A stretch of DNA of 34,468 nt from Roseomonas sp. (lineage in GTDB: Bacteria > Pseudomonadota > Alphaproteobacteria > Acetobacterales > Acetobacteraceae). The notes under the pieces were generated by a model. That model ran no database searches. It saw only the letters and a program-made list of their open reading frames with translations, and was not told where the DNA came from. Position 1 is the first letter of the stretch; the number at the start of each line of letters is the position of its first letter. The position numbers and the translations under genes were made by a program. This document shows positions 1 through 7,737 of the stretch, piece by piece. The stretch covers positions 1-34,468 of the forward strand of contig JADCFQ010000024.1 in NCBI GenBank assembly GCA_020249435.1, written 5' to 3'.

Positions 1-1
1 C

Positions 2-337
2 AGAAGCTACATCGAAAGCAGGCTCGCCTATCGCATCCAGGAACTCGCCTATGGCGGGCTGCGGCCGGAAACACGCAAGCGGCTCGAAGCCCTCGGCGAA
101 AGGCTGGATGGCGGCAATGCCGTGCTGCGGCGCATCCGCGCAGATAATCGCCCGCTGCCGGGCACGCAGATCATTCGCGAATATGAGGGCGTGCAGCATG
201 TGGTCACGGTGCGCGCCGATGATTTCGAATATGAAGGGCTGCCCTATCAATCGCTGTCCGCCATCGCGCGGCATATTACCGGCACGCGCTGGAATGGCTG
301 GGTGTTTTTTGGTCTGAGATCGGGGGCGCACGCATGA
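2..337 (+). CDS. DUF2924 family protein (5' end outside window)
   Basis: The frame is open from the left window edge, so the start is missing; about 111 residues are visible. The C-terminal part ends in GTRWNGWVFFGL, which I recognise as typical of DUF2924 proteins encoded just upstream of large serine recombinases in alphaproteobacteria. The stop overlaps the recombinase start (ATGA at 334-337), so the two are translationally coupled. The molecular function is unknown; a role in the recombination or mobility of the cassette is inferred from context only. Confidence 0.8.
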   Translation, partial: RSYIESRLAYRIQELAYGGLRPETRKRLEALGERLDGGNAVLRRIRADNRPLPGTQIIREYEGVQHVVTVRADDFEYEGLPYQSLSAIARHITGTRWNGWVFFGLRSGAHA

Positions 338-1674
338 CCCGTCGCAAGATTACCGCCGATCCAATCATGCCGGCTTCGGTGCAAAAGCGCCGCTGCGCGG
401 TCTATACGCGCAAATCTACGGACGAGGGCCTGGAGAAGGAATTCAACACCCTCGATGCCCAGCGCGAGGCTTGCGAAGCCTATATCGCCAGCCAGCGCGC
501 CGAAGGCTGGGTGCTGGTGCCGAATCGCTATGATGATGGCGGCTTTTCCGGGGGCTCGTTGGAACGCCCTGCGCTGCAACGTCTGCTGCGTGATATTGAA
601 TCCGATCAGGTAGATGTCATCGTCGTCTACAAGATCGACCGCCTGTCACGATCCTTGATGGACTTCGCCAAGCTGGTCGAGGTGATGGACGCGCATGGCG
701 TGACCTTCGTTTCCGTCACGCAGTCCTTCAATACCACCACCTCGATGGGGCGCCTTACGCTCAACATCCTGCTCAGCTTCGCGCAATTCGAACGCGAGGT
801 GATTGGCGAGCGTATTCGAGACAAGGTGGCGGCCTCCAAGGCGCGCGGCATGTGGATGGGGGGCAAGGTACCGCTTGGCTATGAGGTCGCTAATCGCAAG
901 CTGGTGGTGAATGAAGCCGAGGCGAAAAGCGTGCGACAGGTGTTTGAATGCTTCGCCGAGACGGGTTCGGGCACCGAGACCGTGCAGCGTCTGCAAGCTC
1001 AGCGCGTCACCAGCAAATCCGGGCGGCTGCTGAACAAGGGCGATGTCTATAAAATCCTGAACCTGCGCACCTATGTTGGCGAGGTCGAGCACAAGGGGCG
1101 CATCTATCCTGGCGAGCATCAGGCGATCGTGCCGCGTGCGCTGTGGAACAAGGTGCATGCGCTGCTGCAAACCAGCCCGCGGGCGCGCGCAGCGCAGAAT
1201 GGCCGCCACCAGCCAGCGCTCCTGAAGGGGCTGATATTCGGCCTGGATGGCAGGGCGCTATCGCCGACGCATTCCCGCAAGAAGGGGCGGATGTACCGCT
1301 ACTACGTCGCGCAGCGCGTCCTGAAGCACGAAGAGACAGGCGGCGAAGACATTCTGCGTCGTATCTCTGCCGCGCAAATCGAAGGCGCCGTGATTGGCCA
1401 GGTGCGCGCCCTGCTGCGCCAGCCGGAAATCGTGGCGGGCGGCTGGCTGGCCGCGCGGCAGGAGGCACCCGACCTTTCAGAAGAAGATGCGCGCGATGCC
1501 CTGGCGCGGCTTGACCCGCTTTGGGAGGAGCTGTTCCCTGCAGAGCAGCAGCGCATCATCCACGCCCTGGTGGACCGTGTGGTGGTTGGCCCGACCGGTG
1601 CCGACATTCGGCTGCGGGTGGAGGGGCTGGGCAGCCTAGCGCGCGACCTGGGACGGGGAGGGCGGGCAGCATGA
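334..1674 (+). CDS. Large serine recombinase (resolvase/invertase family)
   Basis: This 446-residue protein probably catalyses site-specific integration or excision of the element. The N-terminal resolvase domain (about 20-170) has the motif YTRKSTDEG, with Ser28 as likely nucleophile, followed by KIDRLSRS and the helix E LSFAQFERE region. A Recombinase domain (about 175-290) and a ribbon-like segment (KGLIFGLDGRALSPTHS...YRYYV) follow. The ribbon segment has no cysteine pairs, so it is not a classical zinc ribbon; the version usually found next to DUF2924 genes is like this. The start overlaps the upstream stop and the stop overlaps the next start (ATGA at 1671-1674), giving a three-gene coupled cassette. 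It is long enough to be a complete recombinase, although no att sites could be proved. Confidence 0.92.
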   Translation: MTRRKITADPIMPASVQKRRCAVYTRKSTDEGLEKEFNTLDAQREACEAYIASQRAEGWVLVPNRYDDGGFSGGSLERPALQRLLRDIESDQVDVIVVYKIDRLSRSLMDFAKLVEVMDAHGVTFVSVTQSFNTTTSMGRLTLNILLSFAQFEREVIGERIRDKVAASKARGMWMGGKVPLGYEVANRKLVVNEAEAKSVRQVFECFAETGSGTETVQRLQAQRVTSKSGRLLNKGDVYKILNLRTYVGEVEHKGRIYPGEHQAIVPRALWNKVHALLQTSPRARAAQNGRHQPALLKGLIFGLDGRALSPTHSRKKGRMYRYYVAQRVLKHEETGGEDILRRISAAQIEGAVIGQVRALLRQPEIVAGGWLAARQEAPDLSEEDARDALARLDPLWEELFPAEQQRIIHALVDRVVVGPTGADIRLRVEGLGSLARDLGRGGRAA

Positions 1675-2066
1675 CAATGCCGGTCTCCCACGTCACCGTC
1701 CGTGTGCCGCTGACCATCCGCCGACGCCCTGGGCGCAAGACTCTGGTATCCTTGGGGTTTGGCGCCGAGGGCGGGCGGATCGCCACCAAGGCCGACCCAG
1801 CGCTGGTGAAGGCGCTGGCGCGCGCGTTCCGCTATCAGAAGCTGCTGGACGATGGGCGCTACGCCAGCATCAGTGAAATGGCGGCGGCGGAGAAGATCGA
1901 GCGGGGGTATCTTGGCACCCTGCTGCGGCTGACGCTACTGGCGCCGAGCTTAGTCGAGGCGCTCATGAATGGGCGCCAGCCCGAGGGAGTGACGCTGCCC
2001 CGGCTGCTGGAGGGGGTGCCGGTGGGGTGGGGGGAGCAAAAGGCCGACTACACTAAAGCTCGGTAG
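1671..2066 (+). CDS. Recombinase-associated HTH protein
   Basis: A 131-residue protein whose ATG overlaps the recombinase TGA. It begins with a basic segment (RVPLTIRRRPGRKT). It then has a helical DNA-binding-like region, about 65-105, with ISEMAAAEKIERGYLGTLL and LRLTLLAPSLVEAL, and ends in QPEGVTLPRLLEGVPVGW. I recognise this helix-turn-helix segment as one that sits behind, or is fused to, alphaproteobacterial serine recombinases. It may be an accessory DNA-binding or directionality factor, but that is an inference. The last 40 codons recur as a decayed copy at 2645-2767. Confidence 0.75.
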   Translation: MTMPVSHVTVRVPLTIRRRPGRKTLVSLGFGAEGGRIATKADPALVKALARAFRYQKLLDDGRYASISEMAAAEKIERGYLGTLLRLTLLAPSLVEALMNGRQPEGVTLPRLLEGVPVGWGEQKADYTKAR

Positions 2067-2072
2067 TAGCGC

Positions 2073-2084
2073 GGCTTCGAAGCC
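2073..2084. repeat. 12-bp perfect palindrome after the recombinase cassette
   Basis: GGCTTCGAAGCC is a perfect 12-bp palindrome starting 7 bases after the HTH gene stop. Serine recombinase crossover sites often lie beside the recombinase gene, so this could be part of an attachment site or simply a terminator stem; there is no T-run after it. The functional assignment is speculative. Confidence 0.25.
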
Positions 2085-2136
2085 GGATTGTCCTGCGCGA
2101 TCGAAATCCAAGGTGCGTGTCGCAGCACTGGATCGT

Positions 2137-2520
2137 TCAACGCCTCGCCCCGCGTGGCTTTGAGTAGCCATCAGCGTTCATCGACCGCCCGACATTTTGG
2201 CCACGCGAGTAAACATCCCCCACAATCCGCCCGTGACGATCCCGATGATGCGGGACCACCGTTACAGTGCCGCCAGGTGTCCGCCGTCGCAGTTCTTGCT
2301 GGGCGGCGCGGTAACCACTCTCGCCACGCTCCGGGGTGTCCACGCCGCGCAGGCGCACCCGTCCCTGGCGGCAGGCGAGCGTATCGCCATCCACCGCGCG
2401 GCAATCAGTGAAGCGCTGCTGCCCCGGCTGCATGGTACGCGGCGGCTCCCGCCATTGCGCATCAGATGCGCCGGGCAGTAAGGCCACAAAAGAAAGGACC
2501 AGAGGAAGCTTTCGGATCAT
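2137..2520 (-). CDS. Secreted thermonuclease-like (SNase-fold) nuclease
   Basis: A 127-residue protein with a signal peptide (MIRKLPLVLSFVALLPGASDA, cleavage near residue 21-22), so it is probably exported. The SNase core follows: DGDTLACRQGRVRLRGVDTPE and HRDRHGRIVGDVY. By alignment to staphylococcal nuclease from memory, Arg56, Glu64 and Arg98 match the catalytic Arg35, Glu43 and Arg87, so the active site looks intact. The expected activity is Ca2+-dependent cleavage of DNA or RNA. It lies alone on the minus strand between the recombinase cassette and a broken copy of that cassette's tail, which suggests acquired cargo. Confidence 0.82.
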   Translation of the reverse strand: MIRKLPLVLSFVALLPGASDAQWREPPRTMQPGQQRFTDCRAVDGDTLACRQGRVRLRGVDTPERGESGYRAAQQELRRRTPGGTVTVVPHHRDRHGRIVGDVYSRGQNVGRSMNADGYSKPRGARR

Positions 2521-2644
2521 CTCCGGTGCTCTCTTCGAATTTCTCTAACCACAGTCATACACAAAGCATAGCCAGATGCATTTCGCCAAGTCTTTCGCGC
2601 GTACGATCACCACGGGCGCGGCTACCACTTTTCGGTGACGGCCG

Positions 2645-2767
2645 ATGCTGGTGCCGGAATTGGCCGAGGCGATCGTGAACGAGCAGCAGCCGGAGGGGGT
2701 GACGCTGCGAGGGCTGCTGGAGGGGGTGCCGGCGGTGTGGGGGGAGCAGCGAGTAGCTTTTCCTTAG
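2645..2767 (+). pseudogene. Decayed second copy of the HTH gene 3' end
   Basis: Forty codons plus a stop read MLVPELAEAIVNEQQPEGV...RGLLEGVPAVWGEQRVAFP. This aligns with the C-terminus of the HTH protein at 1671-2066 (LLAPSLVEALMNGRQPEGV...PRLLEGVPVGWGEQK). An in-frame TGA at 2636-2638 and the absence of recognisable upstream sequence show that the 5' part is lost. It is diverged rather than identical, so it looks like the scar of an older, related cassette rather than a recent duplication. Confidence 0.7.
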
Positions 2768-3708
2768 GCTTCAGGGGCCGCAGAGCTGCCTCCCGCTTTC
2801 TGGTTCTGGCAGTCCTCCCAATCTGCATAGGTCCTGCCATCCGGCAATTTCCAAACAACGCGTCCATTGGCGCTGGCTCCGGTCACGACCGCGGCTGCCG
2901 CAGAGGGGGACGAAAACACATACTCGCCTTCAAAAACCAAATGCTCTTGCGACGGCTTCAGCACCCCCCGGTCTTGGAGCATCTGGCGCATCGCCACTGT
3001 GCCTTTAGGAATAGTCGGCGTCGTCCTAAGGCGCGCCTTCGATCCGCCGGTCACGATGATCTCTCCCGAGGGGCCGATCTTCATCTCGGCGTCGAACCCT
3101 TCACCTCGGAATGAAAAGCGCTCGGCTGCGGCAGGGCTCGGTGCCGGCGGTGCCTCAGCAGCCTGCGCCGCGGGCGTGACCGGCCCGCGCAAGACCTTGA
3201 ACAGGTCCCACCCAAGCGCACCCACAAGCGTTTTGGTCTGATCGATGAATTCATCCATCGCCACCCTATCCGGCAGCGGTAGCTTACCCGCGTCGCTCGA
3301 TGGGCGGTTCGTATTCGGCAGCGTCCACCTGGGATTGTCGCCCACCGCCCGGATCAGGGACGCTTCCACGTAGCGGGCGTGGCTCTTGGTCAGGTTTTCA
3401 TCCTTGCTCACCAGAACGACTGTATCGGTCCAGAAATTTCGAGCTGAATCGGCGCTATGCGTGGCCAGCCTTCCGCCGACCCCTTCGGATTCACCAATGT
3501 AGCCAAGCAGCCGCCCGGGCTCAGTCTCATCAGCGCCGATCAGGACATAGACCCCAGGGCGCTCAATCTCAGGGAAGGTATCCCTTACGCGCCGCAGCTG
3601 ATTGCGGCGGAAGGCGATGGCATGAATGGTGGACATAGCGATCTGGGCCACCTTCACGCCATCCGGGTCACCATCGAGCAGGAAGATATTGATTGAGCGG
3701 GGCTTCAT
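2764..3708 (-). CDS. GIY-YIG nuclease family protein with C-terminal DUF4357
   Basis: A 314-residue protein. The GIY-YIG core is visible: GVY at 52-54, YIG at 70-72, Arg80 (VGGRLATH) and the metal-binding Glu115 (YVEASLIRAV), so the nuclease site appears complete. A Pro/Ala-rich linker near 185-200 leads to a C-terminal DUF4357-like domain (FEGEYVFSSPSAAAAVV...WKLPDGRTYADWE), a combination common in restriction-associated loci. Its stop overlaps the decayed HTH copy on the other strand by 4 bases, and it is divergent from the RM operon. It could be a stand-alone anti-foreign-DNA nuclease or an RM accessory protein; the substrate is unknown. Confidence 0.85.
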   Translation of the reverse strand: MKPRSINIFLLDGDPDGVKVAQIAMSTIHAIAFRRNQLRRVRDTFPEIERPGVYVLIGADETEPGRLLGYIGESEGVGGRLATHSADSARNFWTDTVVLVSKDENLTKSHARYVEASLIRAVGDNPRWTLPNTNRPSSDAGKLPLPDRVAMDEFIDQTKTLVGALGWDLFKVLRGPVTPAAQAAEAPPAPSPAAAERFSFRGEGFDAEMKIGPSGEIIVTGGSKARLRTTPTIPKGTVAMRQMLQDRGVLKPSQEHLVFEGEYVFSSPSAAAAVVTGASANGRVVWKLPDGRTYADWEDCQNQKAGGSSAAPEA

Positions 3709-3821
3709 GGGGCGAGCCTATCACCGCGCCTTCGCCCGGAGGAGTCTGCTATTTCCAAGCGTGCTTCCTTCCGGATTACCTCCTCCCCCCGACAGCCTGG
3801 CGCTATGGAGGTGAACATGTT

Positions 3822-3839
3822 AGCGACATAAAATTCGCT
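3822..3839. promoter_or_regulatory. Inverted repeat in the divergent intergenic region
   Basis: AGCGA - 8 bases - TCGCT is a perfect 5-bp inverted repeat in an A+T-rich stretch between the GIY-YIG gene and the RM operon, about 30 bases upstream of the operon's -35 box. It could be an operator for a control protein, but no controller gene is obvious nearby. Such short repeats also arise by chance. Confidence 0.25.
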
Positions 3840-3867
3840 GCTTATCAAATTCAGTAAAAAATATCCC

Positions 3868-3896
3868 TTGATCAGCGTGATGTGTGTTGCTATATC
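3868..3896 (+). promoter_or_regulatory. Sigma70-type promoter of the RM operon
   Basis: TTGATC (3868-3873) and TATATC (3891-3896) are separated by exactly 17 bases in the locally A+T-rich gap upstream of the half-HsdS gene. Transcription would start near 3903. That places the in-frame ATG at 3884 inside the promoter spacer and argues for the TTG at 3923 as the start of translation. Confidence 0.6.
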
Positions 3897-3922
3897 GGCC
3901 TCTGAAAAGAGGTAGCAGCGTC

Positions 3923-4534
3923 TTGATTCGCATGAATGACATCGCGGAAGCCCGCATCGGACATACCTTTAGGGAGGGCGTGAGCCCCGATCCCGAGGGT
4001 AATCTTCTGATTTTGCAGTCAAAAGACATGTCTGAAGGTACCCTTCCTGGTAACCATAATCTTGTCCGAGCCACGGTGCCGCGGTTTGACCTGGAGCTGA
4101 TCACGAAACCTGGCGACGTGGTCTTTCTGCCTAGGGGAACGCGGTTTCCCGCCCTGGCCATTCGCGGAGATCTGGTTGGGGCGCTTGTGGCAGCGCCCCT
4201 CTATATCATCCGCCCGTATCACGAGCTTGCGGATGCAGATTACCTGGCTGCGCTCATCAATGCGCCAGCCTTGCAGCTGAGCCTTAGGGCGCAGGCTAAG
4301 GGAAGCTACATTCCGCAGGTGCCGGCGGAAGCTCTCAGGGAGCTCAAGCTCCCCCTACCACCCCTTCCGGAACAGCGGGCGATTGCGGCTATTGCCGAAC
4401 TTTCGCGGGAGGAAGCTCGAATTGCAGCCGCTTTGGCGGCCCACAGATCCGTTTGGGTTCACGCATTGGCTATCGCCCAAGATACCAAGAACCCAAAACG
4501 GAACAGCCAGGAGCACGCCAATGCCCCCGGCTGA
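3923..4534 (+). CDS. Half-length type I restriction specificity subunit (HsdS, one TRD)
   Basis: About 203 residues, half the size of a normal HsdS, with one target-recognition domain (MNDIAEARIGHTFREGV...) followed by one conserved helical region with the signature LPLPPLPEQRAIAAIAELSREEARI. Half-S subunits can dimerise to recognise symmetric DNA sites. The TTG start at 3923 has AGAGG 10 bases upstream and lies after the promoter; an ATG at 3932 is an alternative. It is the first gene of the RM operon. The protein is complete rather than truncated: the frame is clean and ends after a short charged tail. It may offer an alternative specificity to the full HsdS at 6484. Confidence 0.8.
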   Translation: MIRMNDIAEARIGHTFREGVSPDPEGNLLILQSKDMSEGTLPGNHNLVRATVPRFDLELITKPGDVVFLPRGTRFPALAIRGDLVGALVAAPLYIIRPYHELADADYLAALINAPALQLSLRAQAKGSYIPQVPAEALRELKLPLPPLPEQRAIAAIAELSREEARIAAALAAHRSVWVHALAIAQDTKNPKRNSQEHANAPG

Positions 4535-4601
4535 AACCCAGCCCCTCCGGCGCGCCAACGCCTTTGGGGAACTCACTCTTTCAAGCAAAGGTACCCTAAA
4601 C

Positions 4602-4907
4602 ATGTATATCAACATTGACCAGTGGAATTTCACTGGTCCCTTTTCAAGTACGGCTTCGGTTAGAAACCAGTCGGGAACCTATGTGGTCCTGACGCGCAAA
4701 CCCGGAACGGCGGACTTCAGCGTTGTGGATGTGGGAGAGAGCGGCGATCTTCGTTCGCGTCTCGAAAATCACGACCGCGATGATTGCTGGCGCCGCAACA
4801 ATGCGGGTGAGCTGAAAGTCGCTGTGCTTTACTGCGATCAGCAAAGCCGCATGGCCGTTGAGGCGCATTTGCGTCGCCGGTTCAATCCCAAATGCGGTGA
4901 TCGGTGA
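4602..4907 (+). CDS. Mini GIY-YIG-like protein in the RM operon
   Basis: A 101-residue protein with AAAGG 10 bases before the ATG. It has GIY-YIG architecture in reduced form: GTYVVL for the GIY strand, VDVGES in place of YIG, then Arg in DLRSRLENHD, a Glu in MAVEAHLRRRF and the ending NPKCG. I recall similar short proteins (VDVGES...ENHDR...CW) near restriction genes, but no characterised member. The changed YIG element leaves activity uncertain, while the Arg and Glu positions are kept. It sits between half-HsdS and HsdM, so a role in the RM system is likely from context only. Confidence 0.65.
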   Translation: MYINIDQWNFTGPFSSTASVRNQSGTYVVLTRKPGTADFSVVDVGESGDLRSRLENHDRDDCWRRNNAGELKVAVLYCDQQSRMAVEAHLRRRFNPKCGDR

Positions 4908-4963
4908 AGGAACGGGACGGCGGCGACCCCGCCGTCCCAACCCCAGATTTTTTGGAGATTAAC

Positions 4964-6487
4964 ATGTCTGACACGAATACCCTCTCACTTGATGAACTAA
5001 AGCGCCGCCTTTGGGCCGCCTGCGACACCTTCCGTGGCGTCCTGGATCCGAGTGAATACAAAGACTTCATCCTCGTGATGCTTTTTTTGAAATACGTTTC
5101 CGACGTTTGGGAAGCCCATGCGGCCGAGGCCCGCGCACGGTACGGTGAGGACGAAGAACGCGTGCGGCGGCGGCTGGAGCGGGAACGGTTCTTCCTTCCC
5201 GCCGACGCCACCTTCGGGACGCTCTACGCCGCGCGCGATACCGACAATATCGGTGAGCGCATCAATGTAGCGCTGCAGGCGATTGAGGATACGAACAGGG
5301 CAAAGCTGGAAGGCGTCTTCCGCGGCGTGGATTTCAACAGCGAGTCAAAGCTTGGCGCCACGCGCGAACGTAATCGCCGGCTCAAGATGCTACTGGAAGA
5401 TTTCCATAGCCTTGACCTCTCGCCCGATCGGGTCAGCGAGGATGCCTTGGGCGAAGGGTACATCTATCTCGTGGAACGTTTTGCCTCAGACGCCGGCAAG
5501 AAGGCGGGCGAGTTTTACACCCCTTCTCAGGTTTCGAAGCTCCTGGCCCGCCTTGTGGACCCGCAGCCAGGGGCGCGGATTTATGATCCGACCTGCGGCT
5601 CCGGATCACTGTTGCTGCGGGCTGCGGAGGTAGTTGAGGCAAAGGGCAGCCGTGATTTCTCACTGTGGGGTCAGGAGGTGAACGGCGCGACTTGGTCACT
5701 GGCCAGGCTCAATATGTTCCTCCATGGCCGCGATGGGGCAAGGCTGGAATGGGGCGATACGCTGAACGAACCGAAACTCGTGGAAGGCAATGCTCTTTTG
5801 AAGTTTGGGGCCGTACTGGCGAATCCTCCCTTCAGCCTCGACAAATGGGGTGCGGAGCGCGCGGGTGAGGATCGCTTTGGCCGCTACGCGCGCGGCGTAC
5901 CGCCCAAAAGCAAGGCAGACTACGCCTTCATCCTTCACATGATTGAAAGCGCGCTGCCGCAGGTTGGGCGCATCGGCGTGATTGCACCGCATGGTGTACT
6001 TTTCCGAGGTGGTGCGGAGGGGCGCATCCGGCGCACCTTGATCGAGGAAAATCTGCTTGATGCCGTTGTGGGTTTGCCGGCGCAGCTATTTCCTTCCACC
6101 GGCATTCCTGTGGCCATGCTCATCTTCGACCGTGCGAGGGAGCGCGGCGGAGCGCGCGCCGAGGCCAACGATGTAATGTTTGTGGATTCAAGCCGAGACT
6201 TCCGCCCCGGTCGCCGCCAGAACGTACTGGAAGAGGCGCATATGGATCGTATCGTGGCGACGGTACAAGCGCGCGCAGCGGTAGAACGGTATGCCCGGCC
6301 GGTGCCGATTACCGAGATTGCAGAAAATGACTTCAACCTGAATATTCCACGCTACGTATCTTCGGCAGAGGCGACAGAGGCGGTGGACCTTGCGGCAGTG
6401 GAGGCAGACATCCAGCGGCTGGAGGCGGAACTGGCCGAGGTACGCGCGAAGATGAAGCAGCACCTGCGCGAGTTGGGGGTGGTATGA
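4964..6487 (+). CDS. hsdM: Type I restriction-modification DNA methyltransferase subunit HsdM
   Basis: A 507-residue N6-adenine methyltransferase subunit. The HsdM N-terminal helical domain (LDELKRRLWAACDTFRGVLDPSEYKDFIL) is followed by the N6_Mtase domain: FYTPSQVSKLLARLVDP, SAM-binding motif I DPTCGSGSLL (from about residue 208) and catalytic motif IV NPPF (287-290). A coiled-coil-like tail (VEADIQRLEAELAEVRAKM) ends the protein. The ATG at 4964 is preferred over an upstream in-frame ATG at 4904 because GGAG lies 6 bases before it. It would methylate host DNA, with an S subunit giving sequence specificity. The stop overlaps the start of the full-length hsdS (ATGA at 6484-6487). Confidence 0.95.
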   Translation: MSDTNTLSLDELKRRLWAACDTFRGVLDPSEYKDFILVMLFLKYVSDVWEAHAAEARARYGEDEERVRRRLERERFFLPADATFGTLYAARDTDNIGERINVALQAIEDTNRAKLEGVFRGVDFNSESKLGATRERNRRLKMLLEDFHSLDLSPDRVSEDALGEGYIYLVERFASDAGKKAGEFYTPSQVSKLLARLVDPQPGARIYDPTCGSGSLLLRAAEVVEAKGSRDFSLWGQEVNGATWSLARLNMFLHGRDGARLEWGDTLNEPKLVEGNALLKFGAVLANPPFSLDKWGAERAGEDRFGRYARGVPPKSKADYAFILHMIESALPQVGRIGVIAPHGVLFRGGAEGRIRRTLIEENLLDAVVGLPAQLFPSTGIPVAMLIFDRARERGGARAEANDVMFVDSSRDFRPGRRQNVLEEAHMDRIVATVQARAAVERYARPVPITEIAENDFNLNIPRYVSSAEATEAVDLAAVEADIQRLEAELAEVRAKMKQHLRELGVV

Positions 6488-7737
6488 TCGGTACACTCCC
6501 CCCTGATTGGAAACAAGGCACGCTGGCCGATGTCGTTACCTCGGTCACCACCGGCGTTTCGGTTAACAGCGAAGACAGGCTAGTGCGTGACGGTGAAGTT
6601 GGTGTCCTGAAAACATCCTGTGTTCTGCGAGGTGTATTCGAGCCTGAGCAGCACAAGGCAGTCCTGTCTGCCGAACGACATCGTGTGTCCTGTCCCGTAC
6701 GGCGCGGCACAGTACTTGTGAGCCGAATGAATACTGTCGATCTTGTTGGGCTAAGCGCATACGTTCCGGAAGACTATCCTGATCTTTTTCTTCCGGATCG
6801 CCTCTGGGCCGTGCTTCCATCGCCGAGGATCAATCCTCGTTGGCTTGGTTACATGCTGGCCAATCCTGCGTTCCGGCCGCTCCTCGCTGGAGCATCAAAT
6901 GGTACGAGCGGATCGATGAAGAGTATCCCGCAGGACACGTTCCTCAGGCTGCCGATCACCATACCACCCTGTGGTGAGCAAGACGGTATTGTTGCCGTCT
7001 TGCATGATTGGGAGCGCGCGGAGGCCGCTGCCTTGGGGCTAGTAGCTGCTGCCGCCCTGCACGTGAGTGGCTTGACGAGCTTGCATCTCGACCAATTCAT
7101 TCCCGGAACTGCTGGAGAAGATTCATCGTTCCCGCTTCTTCGTTTGGGGGATGCATTCGTAGAGCGCGACGAAAAAGGGCATGAGGGTGCTCCGCTTCTT
7201 TCCATTACTGGTGAGCGCGGCGTGGTGCTGCGGGAGGAGATCGAGCGTCGTGATACCTCGGCCGAGGATAAGAGTAACTACCGCCTCATTCTTCCGGGCG
7301 ATATCGGCTATAATACTATGCGGATGTGGCAGGGTGTCTGTGGCCTTTCCTCACTAAGGGGCATAGTGAGCCCCGCCTACACAGTAGTGACCCCAAGGCC
7401 CGAAGTAATGGATGGTGCATTTGCCGCCGCGCTGTTCAAGGCCCCGCATATGATTGAGTGGCTCCGTCGCTACTCGCAGGGTATCGTGGATGATACGCTG
7501 AACCTCAAGTTTGAGCAGTTTCGACAGATCCGCATTCGCCTACCGCCTCTGGATACGCAGCGCCGAATTGCAAACGCTATTCACGCAATACGGGCTGAAG
7601 CCGATGTGACTGCGCGCCTCGCAACCAAGCTGCGACAACACAAGCAAACTCTGATGACACAGCTACTATCCGGCGCACTGCGAGTCCCGCAACGCAAAGC
7701 TAACAGCAACGTACAGATGGAGAACGCAAATGCGTAA
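6484..7737 (+). CDS. hsdS: Full-length type I specificity subunit HsdS (two TRDs)
   Basis: A 417-residue protein with two recognition halves. The first TRD begins at the N-terminus (LPPDWKQGTLADVVTSVTTG) and ends in a conserved region (ITIPPCGEQDGIVAVLHDWERAEAA). The second TRD begins near 215 (SSFPLLRLGDAFVERDEKGHEG) and ends in IRLPPLDTQRRIANAI and a final helical segment with LMTQLLSGALRVP. It recognises a bipartite DNA sequence and bridges HsdM and HsdR. The start overlaps the hsdM stop, and the end overlaps the HAD gene by 8 bases. It shows no close identity to the half-HsdS at 3923, so the two probably recognise different sequences. Confidence 0.93.
   Translation: MIGTLPPDWKQGTLADVVTSVTTGVSVNSEDRLVRDGEVGVLKTSCVLRGVFEPEQHKAVLSAERHRVSCPVRRGTVLVSRMNTVDLVGLSAYVPEDYPDLFLPDRLWAVLPSPRINPRWLGYMLANPAFRPLLAGASNGTSGSMKSIPQDTFLRLPITIPPCGEQDGIVAVLHDWERAEAAALGLVAAAALHVSGLTSLHLDQFIPGTAGEDSSFPLLRLGDAFVERDEKGHEGAPLLSITGERGVVLREEIERRDTSAEDKSNYRLILPGDIGYNTMRMWQGVCGLSSLRGIVSPAYTVVTPRPEVMDGAFAAALFKAPHMIEWLRRYSQGIVDDTLNLKFEQFRQIRIRLPPLDTQRRIANAIHAIRAEADVTARLATKLRQHKQTLMTQLLSGALRVPQRKANSNVQMENANA

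Noticed and set aside
3884-3922. ATG at 3884 as start of the half-HsdS
   Set aside because: It lies between the -35 and -10 boxes of the likely promoter and has no ribosome-binding site; the TTG at 3923 fits better.
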